Positions 47,542 to 58,329 of a DNA stretch of 64,000 nucleotides are shown here, in pieces (positions within the stretch are counted from its first letter, which is position 1; each line of letters opens with the position of its first letter). Both the position numbers and the translations under genes were made by a program. This DNA is from Asparagopsis taxiformis (lineage: Eukaryota; Rhodophyta; Florideophyceae; Bonnemaisoniales; Bonnemaisoniaceae), in NCBI GenBank assembly GCA_030407315.1, contig JALQPE010002004.1:62001-126000 (forward strand), read 5' to 3'. The notes below the pieces were generated by a model. The model was not told where the DNA came from. It searched no databases and worked only from the letters and a program-made list of their open reading frames with translations.

Positions 47542-48395
47542 ATGGTCGCCATCTGCTGCGCAACACCATCTTCCATTACAACTCATGTAACAACGCTGGC
47601 GCACGATCGCGACATGGATGCGACAGCGCCGCCTCTCGAAGCGTTCAGCGATGCGGAAGCGCCACCGGAGAAGCCAGCGCACGAAAGCGAGCAACTCGCA
47701 TCACCACCGGTCGATTCTCTCGGCTCGCTCGGCGTGCACGAGCCGTTTGTGCGTAGTCTGGTGCGACACACGCGCAACTGGCCCAAATCGGGTGTGACAT
47801 TTCTAGACATGAGTCCGCTCCTCGCCGACCCCAAGGGGCTCAAACATTGCGTCGAAGCGCTCGTGGAGCGCTATGCCGGCGACAACATCACGCATGTCGC
47901 CGGCATTGATGCGCGTGGTTTCACGATCGGCTGTGCATGTAAGCTACACCACACCATATCATTGCGCTATTTCAACACGCCCCGCAACTCGTCCCGACGC
48001 GATACTGACCTGTTTCTCGCCGCGCGACAGTGGCCTACGCGCTCAATTGCGGCTTTGTCATGGTGCGAAAGGCCGGCAAATTGCCCCCGAGAAACGGAGA
48101 CGATACGGTGCTCGTCTCGCAGGAGTACGCGATGGAGTATGGCCGCGGACAATTGCAAGTTGCCGCTGATGTTTTTGACGTGTCGCGCGCGACTAGTCCC
48201 CGCGTGCTGCTCGTGGATGATCTGCTCGCGACCGGCGCGACGGCGATTGCCGCCTGTAATTTGCTCAGATTGGCCGGCGCGACCATTGTGGAAGTGGCGG
48301 TGTTGATGGAGGTTTGTGCCGATAGTTTGGACGGCAGGCGGCGGTTGAAAGAGGAAGCGTACATCGACTTGCATACATTGTTGGTGTTCGAGTGA
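47542..48395 (+). CDS. APRT: Adenine phosphoribosyltransferase, two exons
   Basis: Exons 47542-47938 and 48031-48395, 253 residues, or 229 from the ATG at 47614. Salvages adenine to AMP with PRPP. The core contains NWPKSGVTFLDMSPLLADP, HVAGIDARGFTIG, ALNCGFVMVRKAGKLP, SQEYAMEYGRGQLQV and the PRPP loop VLLVDDLLATGATAIAA. All match APRT. The 92-bp intron (GTAAGC donor, CTGAC at 48005-48009, GACAG acceptor) splices GCA to LAYALNCG in frame. The first 65 residues are a disordered Glu/Pro/Ala extension not needed for the fold; whether it is a targeting signal is unclear. Confidence 0.93.
47939..48030 (+). other. Spliceosomal intron of the APRT gene
   Basis: 92 bp. Donor GTAAGC, branch CTGAC 48005-48009, acceptor GACAG. 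Phase 1. Confidence 0.85.
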
Positions 48396-48515
48396 TAGTG
48401 TTGTGAATTTCTGTAATAATTTACGGGGCCAAGCCTCTTGAATCATAATTATCTCCAATTGACCTTTTTTGTCCAGACGCAACTTGGACGTCGTTGCTGT
48501 TGATCTCCGTCAATC

Positions 48516-50504
48516 ATGTCCGCATTGTTATCGCCAGCCTTCACATCTCTTGCCGTCCCCCTCTTTAGACGCCCCCTCCATCGCGTCTACGCTTCACCTT
48601 TGCGCCGCGTTCCGCCTCCGCGTTTCTATTGCTCCGCACAACTTGCCACTTCCCAACGGCTCGCTGCCCTGCGCGCTCAGCTCACCAGTCGAAATGTTCA
48701 GGCTATTGTAATTCCTAGTGCAGACGCCCATTCAAGTGAATATGTGTCCGACTGTTTTGCCCGTCGTGCATTTATTTCCCTCTTTGACGGTTCTGCTGGA
48801 ACAGCCGTCGTCACATTAGACGCAGCTCATCTCTGGACCGACGGCAGATATTTTCTCCAGGCCGAACAACAGCTCGATGAAAATTGGACGCTTATGCGTG
48901 CCGGGCTGCCTGAAACACCGCAAATTCCGGATTTCCTTGCCCAAACTCTCCCCGAGGGTTCCGCAGTCGCTATAGACCCCTTCCTCCACTCAATCGACTC
49001 GGCTAAAGCGATATCGGAAGCACTCGAGAAAAAGGGCTCAAAGCTTGTGTCCCTCCACGCACCCAACCCTGTCGATGTCATCTGGCATGATCGCCCGTCA
49101 CTGCCGGCCGGCAGTGTCCGCCAGCACGCCTTATGCTTTGCTGGAACTACCGTCCAGGACAAGCTTCTGCAGCTCCGACAGGCGATGGCAGAGAAAAACT
49201 GCCAGCACATGCTTGTTTCTATGCTGGACGAAGTGTGTTGGTTGTTCAATATTCGTGGATCTGACATCCCGCATTGCCCTGTTGTGTTATCGTACGCGCT
49301 CGTAAGTCATGACGCAGCCTATTTATACGTAGACAAAACCAAAATTGAACACCCCGTTGTTGCATGTCTGCAAGAAGCTGGTGTTATCATTCGCGACTAT
49401 GACACGGTTCTGGATGATGTGAAGTCCATTGCGAAAAAGGAAGGCGCAAAAATTTGGCTCGACCCTTCTTCGACATCGCTTGCTCTCAGCGATGCGGCTG
49501 GTCAAGCTGGGATGCGTGAGTCGACTCCATTGCAACTCTCAAAGGCGCAAAAGAATGAGGCAGAGCTACACGGAATGCGAGAGGCACATCTGCGCGATGG
49601 TGTTGCCCTATCTTCATTTCTCTGTTGGCTGGAGGATTTCGTCAAGGATGGCACTATTATTTCTGAAGTGGATGCCAGCAACAAACTCGAACAGTTCCGC
49701 GCACAACAGCCGGGATTCCTCACAACTTCTTTCGAAACCATCCCAGGTTCGGGTGCCAATGGTGCAATTATCCACTATCGTGCAATCCCAGGCAAATGCG
49801 GCAACATCAGTAATGAAGAAGTGTTCCTACTCGATTCAGGTGGACAATATGAGGACGGAACAACTGACGTGACACGCACCATGCACCTCGGTGCTGCGGC
49901 TTCCGATCATCAACGTGAATGTTACACACGTGTGCTTCAGGGCCATATCGCCATTGACAGTGCAATATTCCCCGAGGATACAACAGGTCTTTTGCTGGAT
50001 ACGCTTGCCCGAACACCGCTGTGGAGCATCGGTTTAGATTATAGACACGGTACAGGCCATGGCGTTGGTGCCGGGCTCAACGTACATGAAGGCCCACAGA
50101 GCATCTCACCGAGACCTGGTTCGAACAAGACGGCTCTAAAAGTTGGGATGATTGTAAGCAACGAGCCGGGGTATTATGAAGACGGCAGTTTTGGTATTCG
50201 GATTGAAAACTTACTGTTTGTTGTGGAGAAGAACACAACACATGGGTTTGGAGGAAAAAAGTTTCTAGGTTTTGAGCGTTTAACACATGTGCCAATTGAT
50301 AAGAGCATGATTATTCCGTCGATATTGAGCTCTTCAGAGATAGAATGGCTGGACAAATATCATGACGATGTGTGGAACAAGCTCTCTCCATTGATGGAGG
50401 ACGGACGATACAAAGATTGGCTGTGGGAAAAAACGAGGCCTCTTATTTTGACGGACGATTCTGCTGCAAAGATAACATTTGATTCTGTAGCATCTTTGAA
50501 GTAG
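48516..50504 (+). CDS. Xaa-Pro aminopeptidase (aminopeptidase P), plastid-targeted form
   Basis: 662 residues. Cleaves an N-terminal residue followed by proline. The N-terminus (LAVPLFRRPLHRVYASPLRR) is Ser/Arg/Pro-rich without acids and fits a plastid transit peptide of about 45 residues. The C-terminal pita-bread domain has all five metal ligands in place: the two Asp of LDSGGQYEDGTTDVTRT, His in GTGHGVG, Glu in SNEPGYYEDG and Glu in RIENL. Two creatinase-like domains precede it. Length matches plant APP1/2 (about 640). Single exon. The 3' end is followed by 291 bp without a gene. Confidence 0.92.
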   Translation: MSALLSPAFTSLAVPLFRRPLHRVYASPLRRVPPPRFYCSAQLATSQRLAALRAQLTSRNVQAIVIPSADAHSSEYVSDCFARRAFISLFDGSAGTAVVTLDAAHLWTDGRYFLQAEQQLDENWTLMRAGLPETPQIPDFLAQTLPEGSAVAIDPFLHSIDSAKAISEALEKKGSKLVSLHAPNPVDVIWHDRPSLPAGSVRQHALCFAGTTVQDKLLQLRQAMAEKNCQHMLVSMLDEVCWLFNIRGSDIPHCPVVLSYALVSHDAAYLYVDKTKIEHPVVACLQEAGVIIRDYDTVLDDVKSIAKKEGAKIWLDPSSTSLALSDAAGQAGMRESTPLQLSKAQKNEAELHGMREAHLRDGVALSSFLCWLEDFVKDGTIISEVDASNKLEQFRAQQPGFLTTSFETIPGSGANGAIIHYRAIPGKCGNISNEEVFLLDSGGQYEDGTTDVTRTMHLGAAASDHQRECYTRVLQGHIAIDSAIFPEDTTGLLLDTLARTPLWSIGLDYRHGTGHGVGAGLNVHEGPQSISPRPGSNKTALKVGMIVSNEPGYYEDGSFGIRIENLLFVVEKNTTHGFGGKKFLGFERLTHVPIDKSMIIPSILSSSEIEWLDKYHDDVWNKLSPLMEDGRYKDWLWEKTRPLILTDDSAAKITFDSVASLK

Positions 50505-50795
50505 TTGAGAATTACTTTACAAGAACAGTAGCAAGTGCTGGTATAGATATTTGAAGTGAAGCAGACAATATTCTGTTTGCCGCAGGGGTCAGAACTTGCA
50601 GACTGCTTGAGTACTTTCTCCTAGAGTGCCATGTATAATCGATCTTGTATAGGATGATGATGACAGAGCGCAAACGCTTTTTTCGCGTTCTCGTTCTTGT
50701 CTGTTGATTGCAAGTTCTCTTGACGTTCGGCTAGTTATACGCGCAGTTTTGTGCCTTTCTAAACTATTATACCTAAACTACCGCAGCATGGTCCT

Positions 50796-53078
50796 CTATA
50801 GCCATTGAATGTTACAAAGTAGTGATGACTGTTGCTTCGTTCCGGGGAGAGTTAATGGACAGCCATCGCGGCTGTTGAGAGGAAGGCTTCTAAGACCAGG
50901 TCGCATCAGAGACGTTGGAATTGAATAATATCCAATGACGTCATCTGTAGAGGTACGATCGGAATCAAACAACTTGAAATAAATGACAGCAAGCGCCCTG
51001 TTTTTGATCTTAATCGTTGCCGTTTCTCCCCATGACGGCGCAAACCCATTCGATTTGGCGACTTTTGTGGTGAACTTGAACGAGCAATAATCATCTTCGT
51101 CAGTGAAATCCTCATCGTAAGCTTTGACAACAACGTATGGATCAATAACATCATTGCGTAAGGACTTTGACTTTGGAAGCATAAATCCGGAGAGAACCTG
51201 AATTGAGAGAGTACCCGGCTCGGCGGGGCCCTGCACAGTGGATGACAGGACATATCCACAACCGCCATTGGCGAGGAAACGAGCCTGATTCACTGCAAGA
51301 CCGCTGTCCTGTTTTTGCCAGTTGAGAGCGACGATTTGACAACCGACAAAATGACCAAGTGTCGGCATATAGTTTGACGAATCTACGCGTGAACCCTTTG
51401 GGTACAATCTCGTGAGTGCGTGTGCATTGTATTGTCGGACAGATTCGAGGCAGTCGTCTTCATACAATTCAGCGATTTTCTTCTCGTTGATTGATACACA
51501 TGATGCTGCGATGTATTTGCGGCTGCCAGATTCTCCCTTTTTCCACATTGGCATTAGAGCTTTTCTGCTTCCACCAGGCAGAGCAACCAGCTCACCGATT
51601 TGCGTGGCGATGGGGTTGGTGGTCTTTTTCTTTGGCTTTGGCGATTGGGACTTTTTCTTCGGGGAGCGCACGGACATTAACGACGTGAGCCGATGCGACA
51701 TTCTTGGTGAGTCCATGGAAGAGGAGGAATTTGGGTCATCACTGTCCTCATCATCTTCTCCCAGCACGGCACCCTGGGAGGATGTTGACACATGTGTTGC
51801 GATGTAGGATGGACGCAGAATGGGCATTCCCGTTTTTGCTTTTAGGAGAATCTTCCCCTTGAGTTGTTCCGGACTCGGTAACGGTTCTCGTTGATGCTCC
51901 GAGGAACCGGGAGCATATAACATATCTGCGAGGATTGTTCGGAGCATTTCTGCAGCAACCATTTGCTGCTGCTTCTCCATATGATTCTCGATGGACAAAA
52001 TGACAGGATACTCATAACCATGAGAAAAGGCGTGTGCTTTGATAGTTCGAACGACATTCTCAAACGTTTCAGTAGAAGTCATCGTATGGCCATGGCGAAC
52101 TACTGGTACACCATTATCACCTTCCCATGCATCAATTTCAACGCAGCGACAACCTTTCTGCAGGATGATGCGATACATATCTGCGGAACTATCGCTTTGG
52201 AGTTGGTCACCAGTCAAATAGGTATTATGACTAGAAGAAATCAAATAGCGATTCAAAGGCTGAGTCATATCATGAAGATGTCGAACCTTTGCCAAATCGA
52301 GGACTGAATTGTCGTCATCGAACAAAAGCTGTACCAACAAAGTCGGGGAACACATCTGGACACCACGTCTAGCTAGTTCAGTTTCAGCTCTTTGCACAGG
52401 CCACAACATGACGTCAGCGAGCATATGAGCGGTGAGCATACCGCCTTGATCGTTGGTCGCAATTCGAACGATATCTTTCACGGCATCATTAACGGCGAAT
52501 TTCATCATCAAAGCCACAAACTGTCGAACATGCACGGCGGCATCGCCTCGTTTGCGCAGGGGTTCCCACGCAGCTGCAAATTCAGCATCGGAGAGTTTGA
52601 AATTGAGGGAGCGCGCTCTATCGGCGGCCTCGGAGACATCGAGATGGAGCTGGTGGCCCCAGGCGTGGATGAAGGGCTGTATGGTGGGTTCATCATGGAG
52701 TCCCAGTCTGAGAAAACTGGCATGATTGGCCGAGCGAACCCAATCGGCCACGATTTGATCGGAGGGGGCGGAGAAAAAGATGTGACGCTTGCGCGGCTGC
52801 GACGCGTCGACGTCGGCTTGATGAATGGCGCATACGACGAGGATATGGGGCGCTTCGAGGCGAATCTGCTCGTCCGGGGTCGCGGGACGCGCGCCGCCGG
52901 GCAGAACGATGACGGTTGTCGGACGCTGCGGACGGGAAGGGTCTGTGTAGGATAGGTTGGCGTCGGAGGTGAGGGTGACGATTTTGGGCTTCCAACGGGG
53001 GGTTTTCACGCGGTGCAGCCAGATGCGGGAGCCGGTTAGTTTGTTGAATTGGTGCGTTTGCGAGGCGGGCGAGGTCAT
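50796..53078 (-). CDS. PLC: Phosphoinositide-specific phospholipase C
   Basis: 760 residues. Cleaves PIP2 to inositol trisphosphate and diacylglycerol. The N-terminal 120 residues (IWLHRVKTPRWKPKIVTLT, then HIFFSAPSDQIVADWV) resemble a PH domain. An EF-hand-like helical region follows (to about 250). The X box has SSHNTYLTGDQL and VVRHGHTMTS, giving both catalytic His. A Ser/Lys/Pro-rich X-Y linker (KKKSQSPKPKKKTT) precedes the Y box (DSSNYMPTLGHFVGCQIVALNWQ). A C-terminal C2 domain has SIQVLSGFMLP, DPYVVVKAY and VIGYYSIP. The layout is delta-type. Start: ATG at 53078 (MTSPASQTH); 53123 is also in frame. Confidence 0.92.
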   Translation of the reverse strand: MTSPASQTHQFNKLTGSRIWLHRVKTPRWKPKIVTLTSDANLSYTDPSRPQRPTTVIVLPGGARPATPDEQIRLEAPHILVVCAIHQADVDASQPRKRHIFFSAPSDQIVADWVRSANHASFLRLGLHDEPTIQPFIHAWGHQLHLDVSEAADRARSLNFKLSDAEFAAAWEPLRKRGDAAVHVRQFVALMMKFAVNDAVKDIVRIATNDQGGMLTAHMLADVMLWPVQRAETELARRGVQMCSPTLLVQLLFDDDNSVLDLAKVRHLHDMTQPLNRYLISSSHNTYLTGDQLQSDSSADMYRIILQKGCRCVEIDAWEGDNGVPVVRHGHTMTSTETFENVVRTIKAHAFSHGYEYPVILSIENHMEKQQQMVAAEMLRTILADMLYAPGSSEHQREPLPSPEQLKGKILLKAKTGMPILRPSYIATHVSTSSQGAVLGEDDEDSDDPNSSSSMDSPRMSHRLTSLMSVRSPKKKSQSPKPKKKTTNPIATQIGELVALPGGSRKALMPMWKKGESGSRKYIAASCVSINEKKIAELYEDDCLESVRQYNAHALTRLYPKGSRVDSSNYMPTLGHFVGCQIVALNWQKQDSGLAVNQARFLANGGCGYVLSSTVQGPAEPGTLSIQVLSGFMLPKSKSLRNDVIDPYVVVKAYDEDFTDEDDYCSFKFTTKVAKSNGFAPSWGETATIKIKNRALAVIYFKLFDSDRTSTDDVIGYYSIPTSLMRPGLRSLPLNSRDGCPLTLPGTKQQSSLLCNIQWL

Positions 53079-53534
53079 AATGGGCTGTGAATCGTGCAGG
53101 GTGCGCGGTCGAGAGCGACACATAGATAGAAGGGTATAAAAGAAATTGTGCGGTGGATGCTGGAGCGGGTGCTGGTGTTGGATGGCTGTGCATTGGTGGT
53201 GCGTTTTGTAATGTTTTGTATTCGATGCAGTTGAGCGCGTTTTTATTGGACGCGTATCGTGAATTGTGCTGATTTTCAGGGCGTGTCAGTGTGACACCGC
53301 GCCAATCGCGTCGCACTTGCTTACGCTTTCCTCAACTTTTCACCTGCTCGAGACGATCATGACGCGTCCCGGTCATCGTGTTACCGACCAACGGTATCGC
53401 TTGGTGGAAAGACGCATGCTCCAACTGTGGACGAGTGGCAGACAAAGTTATTCCATTGCTTTCAACTTCAACAAGCCGTTCGCTTTACTAGTCGATCAAT
53501 CCATCCTGCTGTCACAATACAAAACCACTTGCGT
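53079..53534. other. Intergenic between PLC and acyl carrier protein
   Basis: 456 bp, both neighbours on minus. Holds the PLC promoter and acyl carrier protein 3' end. TATAAAA at 53135-53141 is on the plus strand and has no plus gene to serve. Confidence 0.45.
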
Positions 53535-54037
53535 CTACTTGGCGTGCACATTGCTCGCGAGATACGACACCGCGTCTTCGCACGACAGAATTTTCTCAGC
53601 TTCCGCGTCGGGAATTTCGATTGCAAACTCGTCTTCAAACGCCATAACTAGTTCGACAGTGTCCAAACTATCCAGTCCGAGGTCATTGACAAAATGCGCA
53701 CCAGTAGTCACCTTCTCTGGTTGCACCTGTCATGCCGCAACAATGCACAATATTCACAGTCCATCACGTCAGAATACTAGCGCAGCAACGCTCGCGAGAT
53801 CGTCCAAATTTGTGTCCCACATACCTTTTCAAACTTGCGCACAACCTCCAGAACGCGATCCGTCACTTCATTCTTGTCCAGAAAGCCTGCCTCCGCCGCA
53901 AATGATCGCCAGATAGGCTGCGTTGCCGACAACTTTCCCGCAATGGCAGGCGCTGTCTGTCGCGAAATGCTCGATCGTACGCAGCGAATTGTGCTGCCTC
54001 GCATGAGCTGCGATCCGAATGCGCGAAGATATGACAT
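53535..54037 (-). CDS. Mitochondrial acyl carrier protein, two exons
   Basis: Exons 53825-54037 and 53535-53726 give 134 residues. It carries acyl chains on phosphopantetheine for mitochondrial fatty-acid synthesis and complex I assembly. The presequence ([21 protein letters not shown]) is mitochondrial-like and removable before about residue 45. The DSL site is [19 protein letters not shown], with Ser the attachment residue. The 98-bp intron (GTATGT donor, branch CTGAC at 53768-53772, GACAG acceptor) splices VRKFEK to [12 protein letters not shown]. Without splicing, exon 1 would end at a stop soon after. Plastid ACP is less likely because of the presequence and FEKV motif. Confidence 0.93.
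53727..53824 (-). other. Spliceosomal intron of the acyl carrier protein gene
   Basis: 98 bp, donor GTATGT, branch CTGAC 53768-53772, acceptor GACAG, phase 0. Confidence 0.85.
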
Positions 54038-54313
54038 TGTTATATCGCGACTGATCCGCTTTCCGACTCTTCGATTTGCTTCACTCCTGTCGATATCCCC
54101 CGATTTTGTGCCGTTTGTGTGTCGAGTAGCTGCCGTCTACGTACCGTGAGATGTTTCCACCGATGGCTCAATTGTGTGCGATAGCGCGGATGACTGGTCT
54201 CGCTTTGTCGTTCAGCGTAGCCAAGTAGAAATGTGGGCAATCACCCAAACTTTTAATCTTTTTCGCTAAAACCCTAGTTTTCATCTTTGCTTTTTATATA
54301 CTTTTCGGAAACC

Positions 54314-56183
54314 TCACTGCTCTACTGTAGCTTGCGCTTCACTATCACTGCCCTCGGACACCTGCTCTATGCCGGTAGAGGGAAAGAACTCTTTTTCTGC
54401 TTTCACCTTTGCAAAACATCTCCTTGCTTCTCTGATCACGTGGTCAGCATCGTGCTCAACTTCCGGCGCCATGACTGCAACTATTCTACCATCCAATCCA
54501 GAATCCGATTTCAGCTGAACATCCCGAGAATACGTAATCCCCCATAGCATTGTAGGTTTCTTCCCCTCAGTAGTATTCACCCCGTTCAATGCCTGCGCAA
54601 CAGGTTCATTCTCATTTATAGCTGTTTCAAGTGACATAGACTCCATGTTTTCCGAAATGTCTTCACCACCGCCGATGTGCACATAATTACGAACGACAGC
54701 CATCAAATCTTCTTCAGTCCCATCACTGTCAATCGTCTCAGCATATAAAACGAAGTACGGCAAAGGACAGACAAGAACAGAGCTATCCAATTGTCGTATC
54801 CGCACAGCCGACGAAACATTCCCAAACGTTTCCCGAGGGACAGTTAACATAATTCGGTTGCTACTTTTGTCACACGTAATGCTACCGCGTAGGACAGCCA
54901 TGAATCGCCAAACTCTGTGTGCACCCGAATCTGGCGCTTGTGGACCTTCTTTCATCTCATTTAAATGCTGAGACGAAATGAATACATGCTTGCTCTTGAC
55001 CACTTCATTCTCAGTCGTGACGACTCCGACTGAATTCTGGCTTTCTGGATTGCCGTCCATCTGTGAGCCTTCAATTCCGCTTCGCTTTTTGCGAATCACT
55101 GCCTTTGCTCCTCTTCGCAGTACATATACGCCGCCTTTCACCGCACACAGCCTGCAGAACGCTTGAGGTAGCTCACCAGATCCGTAGTTAGAGTACAGAA
55201 ACGGAGTTGGAGTGCCAAACTTGAACATAGATTCTTGGTATCTTCGCACAGCATTTATGCCATCTCTGCTACTCAAGGTACTGTTCCCATCACAAAATGC
55301 AATGGAATGCGTGAGAAATCGCCGCAAATTTTCGGTGAGACCAGCGTCGACAATCGCTTGCTCAAAACTCTTCAATTCATCCCCATTACTATCCTCCGGC
55401 AGTTGATCGTCCTGTTCGATACAGTTCTTTACAAAGCGCATCAATAACCTCTTCTCGATCATTGAGATGAAGCGATTCTGAAAAACATCTGAGCGCGTGC
55501 TCGGAACGCGCTGCATACCTCCTGAATCGCCAAATTCGACATACAGAGCATCGAGCGCTCGAAAATCAATGTAATGACCAACGTTTGTTTGAATCAAAAG
55601 ATCTATCATGGAACCAGCCGCCATGATAGGTCTCGGTACAAGGTCGAGCCATATTCGGTTTTTGTCGAGAGAAGCTTCAGTAGTTTCCAGTTGTGATGAA
55701 GAGGAATCGACAAGAACGCGTAGTCCGTTTGGGAAAGCATAACGATGAAATGGAAGTTGCGGAATCACACAAGCTTCATAGTTGGCACCGAATATAGTTT
55801 CTATTTCAGAATTAATGGCAGCAGACAATGAGTCCAGTTGCAGGCCATTTTCAGTGGCGCCCGTAGAGCTTGCAGCTTCGGTGATGATCTTTTCTAGGTG
55901 CGACAAGTTTAAAGTGGCCCTATTGACAACAATTTGGCGCGCAACCGCAGAGGATGGTCAGTTATGGGAGACAGGTAGATGCAGAAGACTGATATCATGA
56001 AATAAGAGATATGCACAAAACTTACCAGGTAGCACCATAGAAGTGATTGGCATCGATATGAAGTACGGAGGAACCGCTGGACGCCAATGCAGCTGCAAGA
56101 ATTGACTCTGTTAGCCCGGTCCCGATGATGATGGCATCGTATTCGCGTTCCGATAAGAGCTCTGCTCTAATCGTTCTCGTCAT
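54314..56183 (-). CDS. REP: Rab escort protein (REP) of the GDI/CHM family, two exons
   Basis: Exons 56026-56183 and 54314-55919 give 587 residues. REP presents Rab GTPases to geranylgeranyltransferase II. Exon 1 carries the dinucleotide-fold start YDAIIIGTGLTESILAAALA and VLHIDANHFYGATW. Exon 2 opens ATLNLSHLEK. The Trp after YGA, and the length, favour REP over GDI (about 450 residues). LVPRPIMAAGSMIDLLIQTNVGHYIDFRALD and RRFLTHSIAFCDG are also family-like. The 106-bp intron (donor GTAAGT, branch CTGAC at 55957-55961, acceptor AATAG) restores frame. The start is the ATG giving MTRTIRAELL; upstream ATG at 56297 is possible. Confidence 0.85.
55920..56025 (-). other. Spliceosomal intron of the Rab escort protein gene
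   Basis: 106 bp, donor GTAAGT, branch CTGAC 55957-55961, acceptor AATAG, phase 2. Splicing converts an early TGG-TAA stop into continuous coding sequence. Confidence 0.85.
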
Positions 56184-56599
56184 CAAGTTGCAGTAGCGCG
56201 ATGATTGCAGCGGGGAGGCAAATGGATTGAAGACAGATGTGACAGAAGGACAGCCATAATACTTGAGAATTGGAAACCAGCTGACGCATGACAACATGGA
56301 TTGATCCAGACTTGAGAAATTCGAAAATCAATTCAATAATTAATCCAAAAGAAGTGTTGTATTCTCCCGCCAGTTTCTCCCCCGACTGCTCCCATAAACG
56401 CGAGCACCAGCGCAGCCATACGCAAGGTACAGTCGCCAGCGATAGTTGCGTCGCCGCAACTTCCACCTCCTCCATCATTATCACGCGTAGTGTGCTAAAT
56501 TTCCTATTGGAAGCCAGTTTGAGAAAGTAAGTTGCAACTGATCTGAACAGTCGGCCCGATCTCTTTTCAGTCCATCGTTAATTCCCCCGCGCTTACAAC
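56184..56599. promoter_or_regulatory. Divergent region, Rab escort protein / coiled-coil protein
   Basis: 416 bp between divergent ATGs. ORFs across it have no domain. No clear core promoter motif. Confidence 0.45.
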
Positions 56600-58249
56600 A
56601 TGGCCTCACTCTTATGGACCGATGTGACACTCGATGACATACAGCTACCTGCCGTTGACGTTTCGCAACAACTGGGTCTGCCCCCAGATCCCACCCCTGA
56701 TCAATCTCCGTCATGGCCGGACCTATCCGACCAATCCAGCCAAGAAGTCATCAAGCAAAATGACCTCGAAGCGTCGAGTGTCCAGCAGCTCAAAGCCGAG
56801 AACAAAAAGCTTCGTGACAGAGCTAATGACGCTAAGAAACTCCTCAATTTGTATGACAGACAAAAGACAGAGCTAAGGGCTGCCCGCAAAAGATTGGTAA
56901 GTGTGGAAGCAGAAAACAAAAAGCTACTAACAAAAGTTCACGCATTGAAGACGCTCATTTCTGAACTAGAATCCGATGCACCGAACAAGCGTAGAAGGAC
57001 TGAGACTGACTCTATCCTTATCAATGGTACTGAAGCCACATCATCCTTAGGTTCTCCTACTCTCCCATGCCTGTATTGTAAGCATGGATCTATTGACCCG
57101 GCCCTGGAACCGCTCCCGCTTCTTAGCGCGCAGGAGCTGGAGAATTTTCTGTGCCACGAAGACGGTTGTCAAGCTGAAGATTTGTCCCATATTCATCAGG
57201 TCCGTGATCTCGCTCGTTTACAGGTATCCAAAGGGCATGTCCTCACATCCGTCGAAGACGTTGTTGCCGTGTTCGCTAAAGTCCTGATCATTGAGGACGC
57301 TAGCGCAAGTAGAGACAAGGTATTCAAGATCCTCTCTGCTCTTTCATCGTCGCAGCAACCAGACTCTGTCTACCTTCGAGATGCGCTGCTACTGCTCATC
57401 AAAAGGACACTGACAGATCCGCATACTGCCAACTCAACCAAAGCAGTCTGTGTTTACCGCCTTTTCCAGGGGCGACGGTTCAACATCTGGGATGCCAGCA
57501 ACCCTGTTTTTGCTTTGGCAGAATATCTGACTTCGAATGCGGAGCAGGGTGTACTGAAACCACCATGCATTTCGGAATCTGAAATGACTGACGTGCTGCA
57601 GAAGCGTCACGACAATGACCTTTTGTCAGCAGTGTGTCAAACAGTTCTAAACGTATTCGAAGATAGGGCGGAACCATTGCCTGAAACTGCTGAAGTTCAT
57701 TCCGATTTCGCTACCAACGGACGAATAGAACTATCAGTCCGGTTGAGGTGTACGCGTATCATATCAGCATCTGCTCAAGCTGGAAAAGAGGGTCGACGTA
57801 TGGCCGGGACGGCGTTATTCCTAGAATGTTGCATGCTTCCGCCAAGCGCCGCCTACGAATGCATCATCAAGAACTGCCTATGGCCTGCACTTCCATCAGC
57901 CGTCGCAGAGCTAGACTACTTTTGTGTGCTCCTATCATATATTGGCAGCATCTGCTCCCATATTGCAAAGGACTCAAAGGGTCTGGCATTTCAGGCCGTT
58001 GAAGTTACCATTGGTCGGCTGTTGCTAATGCTCGATGCAACTGGCATCTCTTCGGAAGTTAGAGCAGCTGCATTGGATGCAGTCGTCACCATTGCATTGA
58101 AGGGGGGACAGCAAGTTCACGATCAAATTTATGATTCTGTTCAGAAGTGGGCACAGCATCTTGGACCATCTGGCGATGATGCCTTCATTTCAGAGAGATC
58201 TAGGGCATATCTCGACCAGCTGAACATATGGACTCCAGTCTCTGACTAG
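56600..58249 (+). CDS. Coiled-coil and helical-repeat protein, possible ATRIP
   Basis: 549 residues. The start is acidic (TDVTLDDIQLPAVDVSQQLG), then a coiled coil of about 75 residues (LKAENKKLRDRANDAKKLL to LKTLISELESD, about 65-130). A basic RRRTE patch follows, and from about 150 the protein is all helical and ARM/HEAT-like with many Leu and Ala. This order (acidic peptide, coiled coil, helical repeat) is that of ATRIP, the partner of the ATR checkpoint kinase, but I see no signature that proves it. Length is a little short of plant ATRIP (about 650). Single exon, first ATG. Treat the ATRIP name as a lead only. Confidence 0.85.
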   Translation: MASLLWTDVTLDDIQLPAVDVSQQLGLPPDPTPDQSPSWPDLSDQSSQEVIKQNDLEASSVQQLKAENKKLRDRANDAKKLLNLYDRQKTELRAARKRLVSVEAENKKLLTKVHALKTLISELESDAPNKRRRTETDSILINGTEATSSLGSPTLPCLYCKHGSIDPALEPLPLLSAQELENFLCHEDGCQAEDLSHIHQVRDLARLQVSKGHVLTSVEDVVAVFAKVLIIEDASASRDKVFKILSALSSSQQPDSVYLRDALLLLIKRTLTDPHTANSTKAVCVYRLFQGRRFNIWDASNPVFALAEYLTSNAEQGVLKPPCISESEMTDVLQKRHDNDLLSAVCQTVLNVFEDRAEPLPETAEVHSDFATNGRIELSVRLRCTRIISASAQAGKEGRRMAGTALFLECCMLPPSAAYECIIKNCLWPALPSAVAELDYFCVLLSYIGSICSHIAKDSKGLAFQAVEVTIGRLLLMLDATGISSEVRAAALDAVVTIALKGGQQVHDQIYDSVQKWAQHLGPSGDDAFISERSRAYLDQLNIWTPVSD

Positions 58250-58329
58250 TACCCGGCTTCATAACCGCTTCGATGTGGTGATACTGGCCGTAGCTGAGGA
58301 ATTGAAACAGTTGTGGCAGGCACTCCCTA

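Noticed and set aside
53135..53141. TATAAAA as promoter of PLC
   Set aside because: It is on the plus strand, while PLC and ACP are both on minus.
53266..53916. 216-codon plus ORF across the acyl carrier protein gene
   Set aside because: Antisense to both ACP exons and the intron; no domain.
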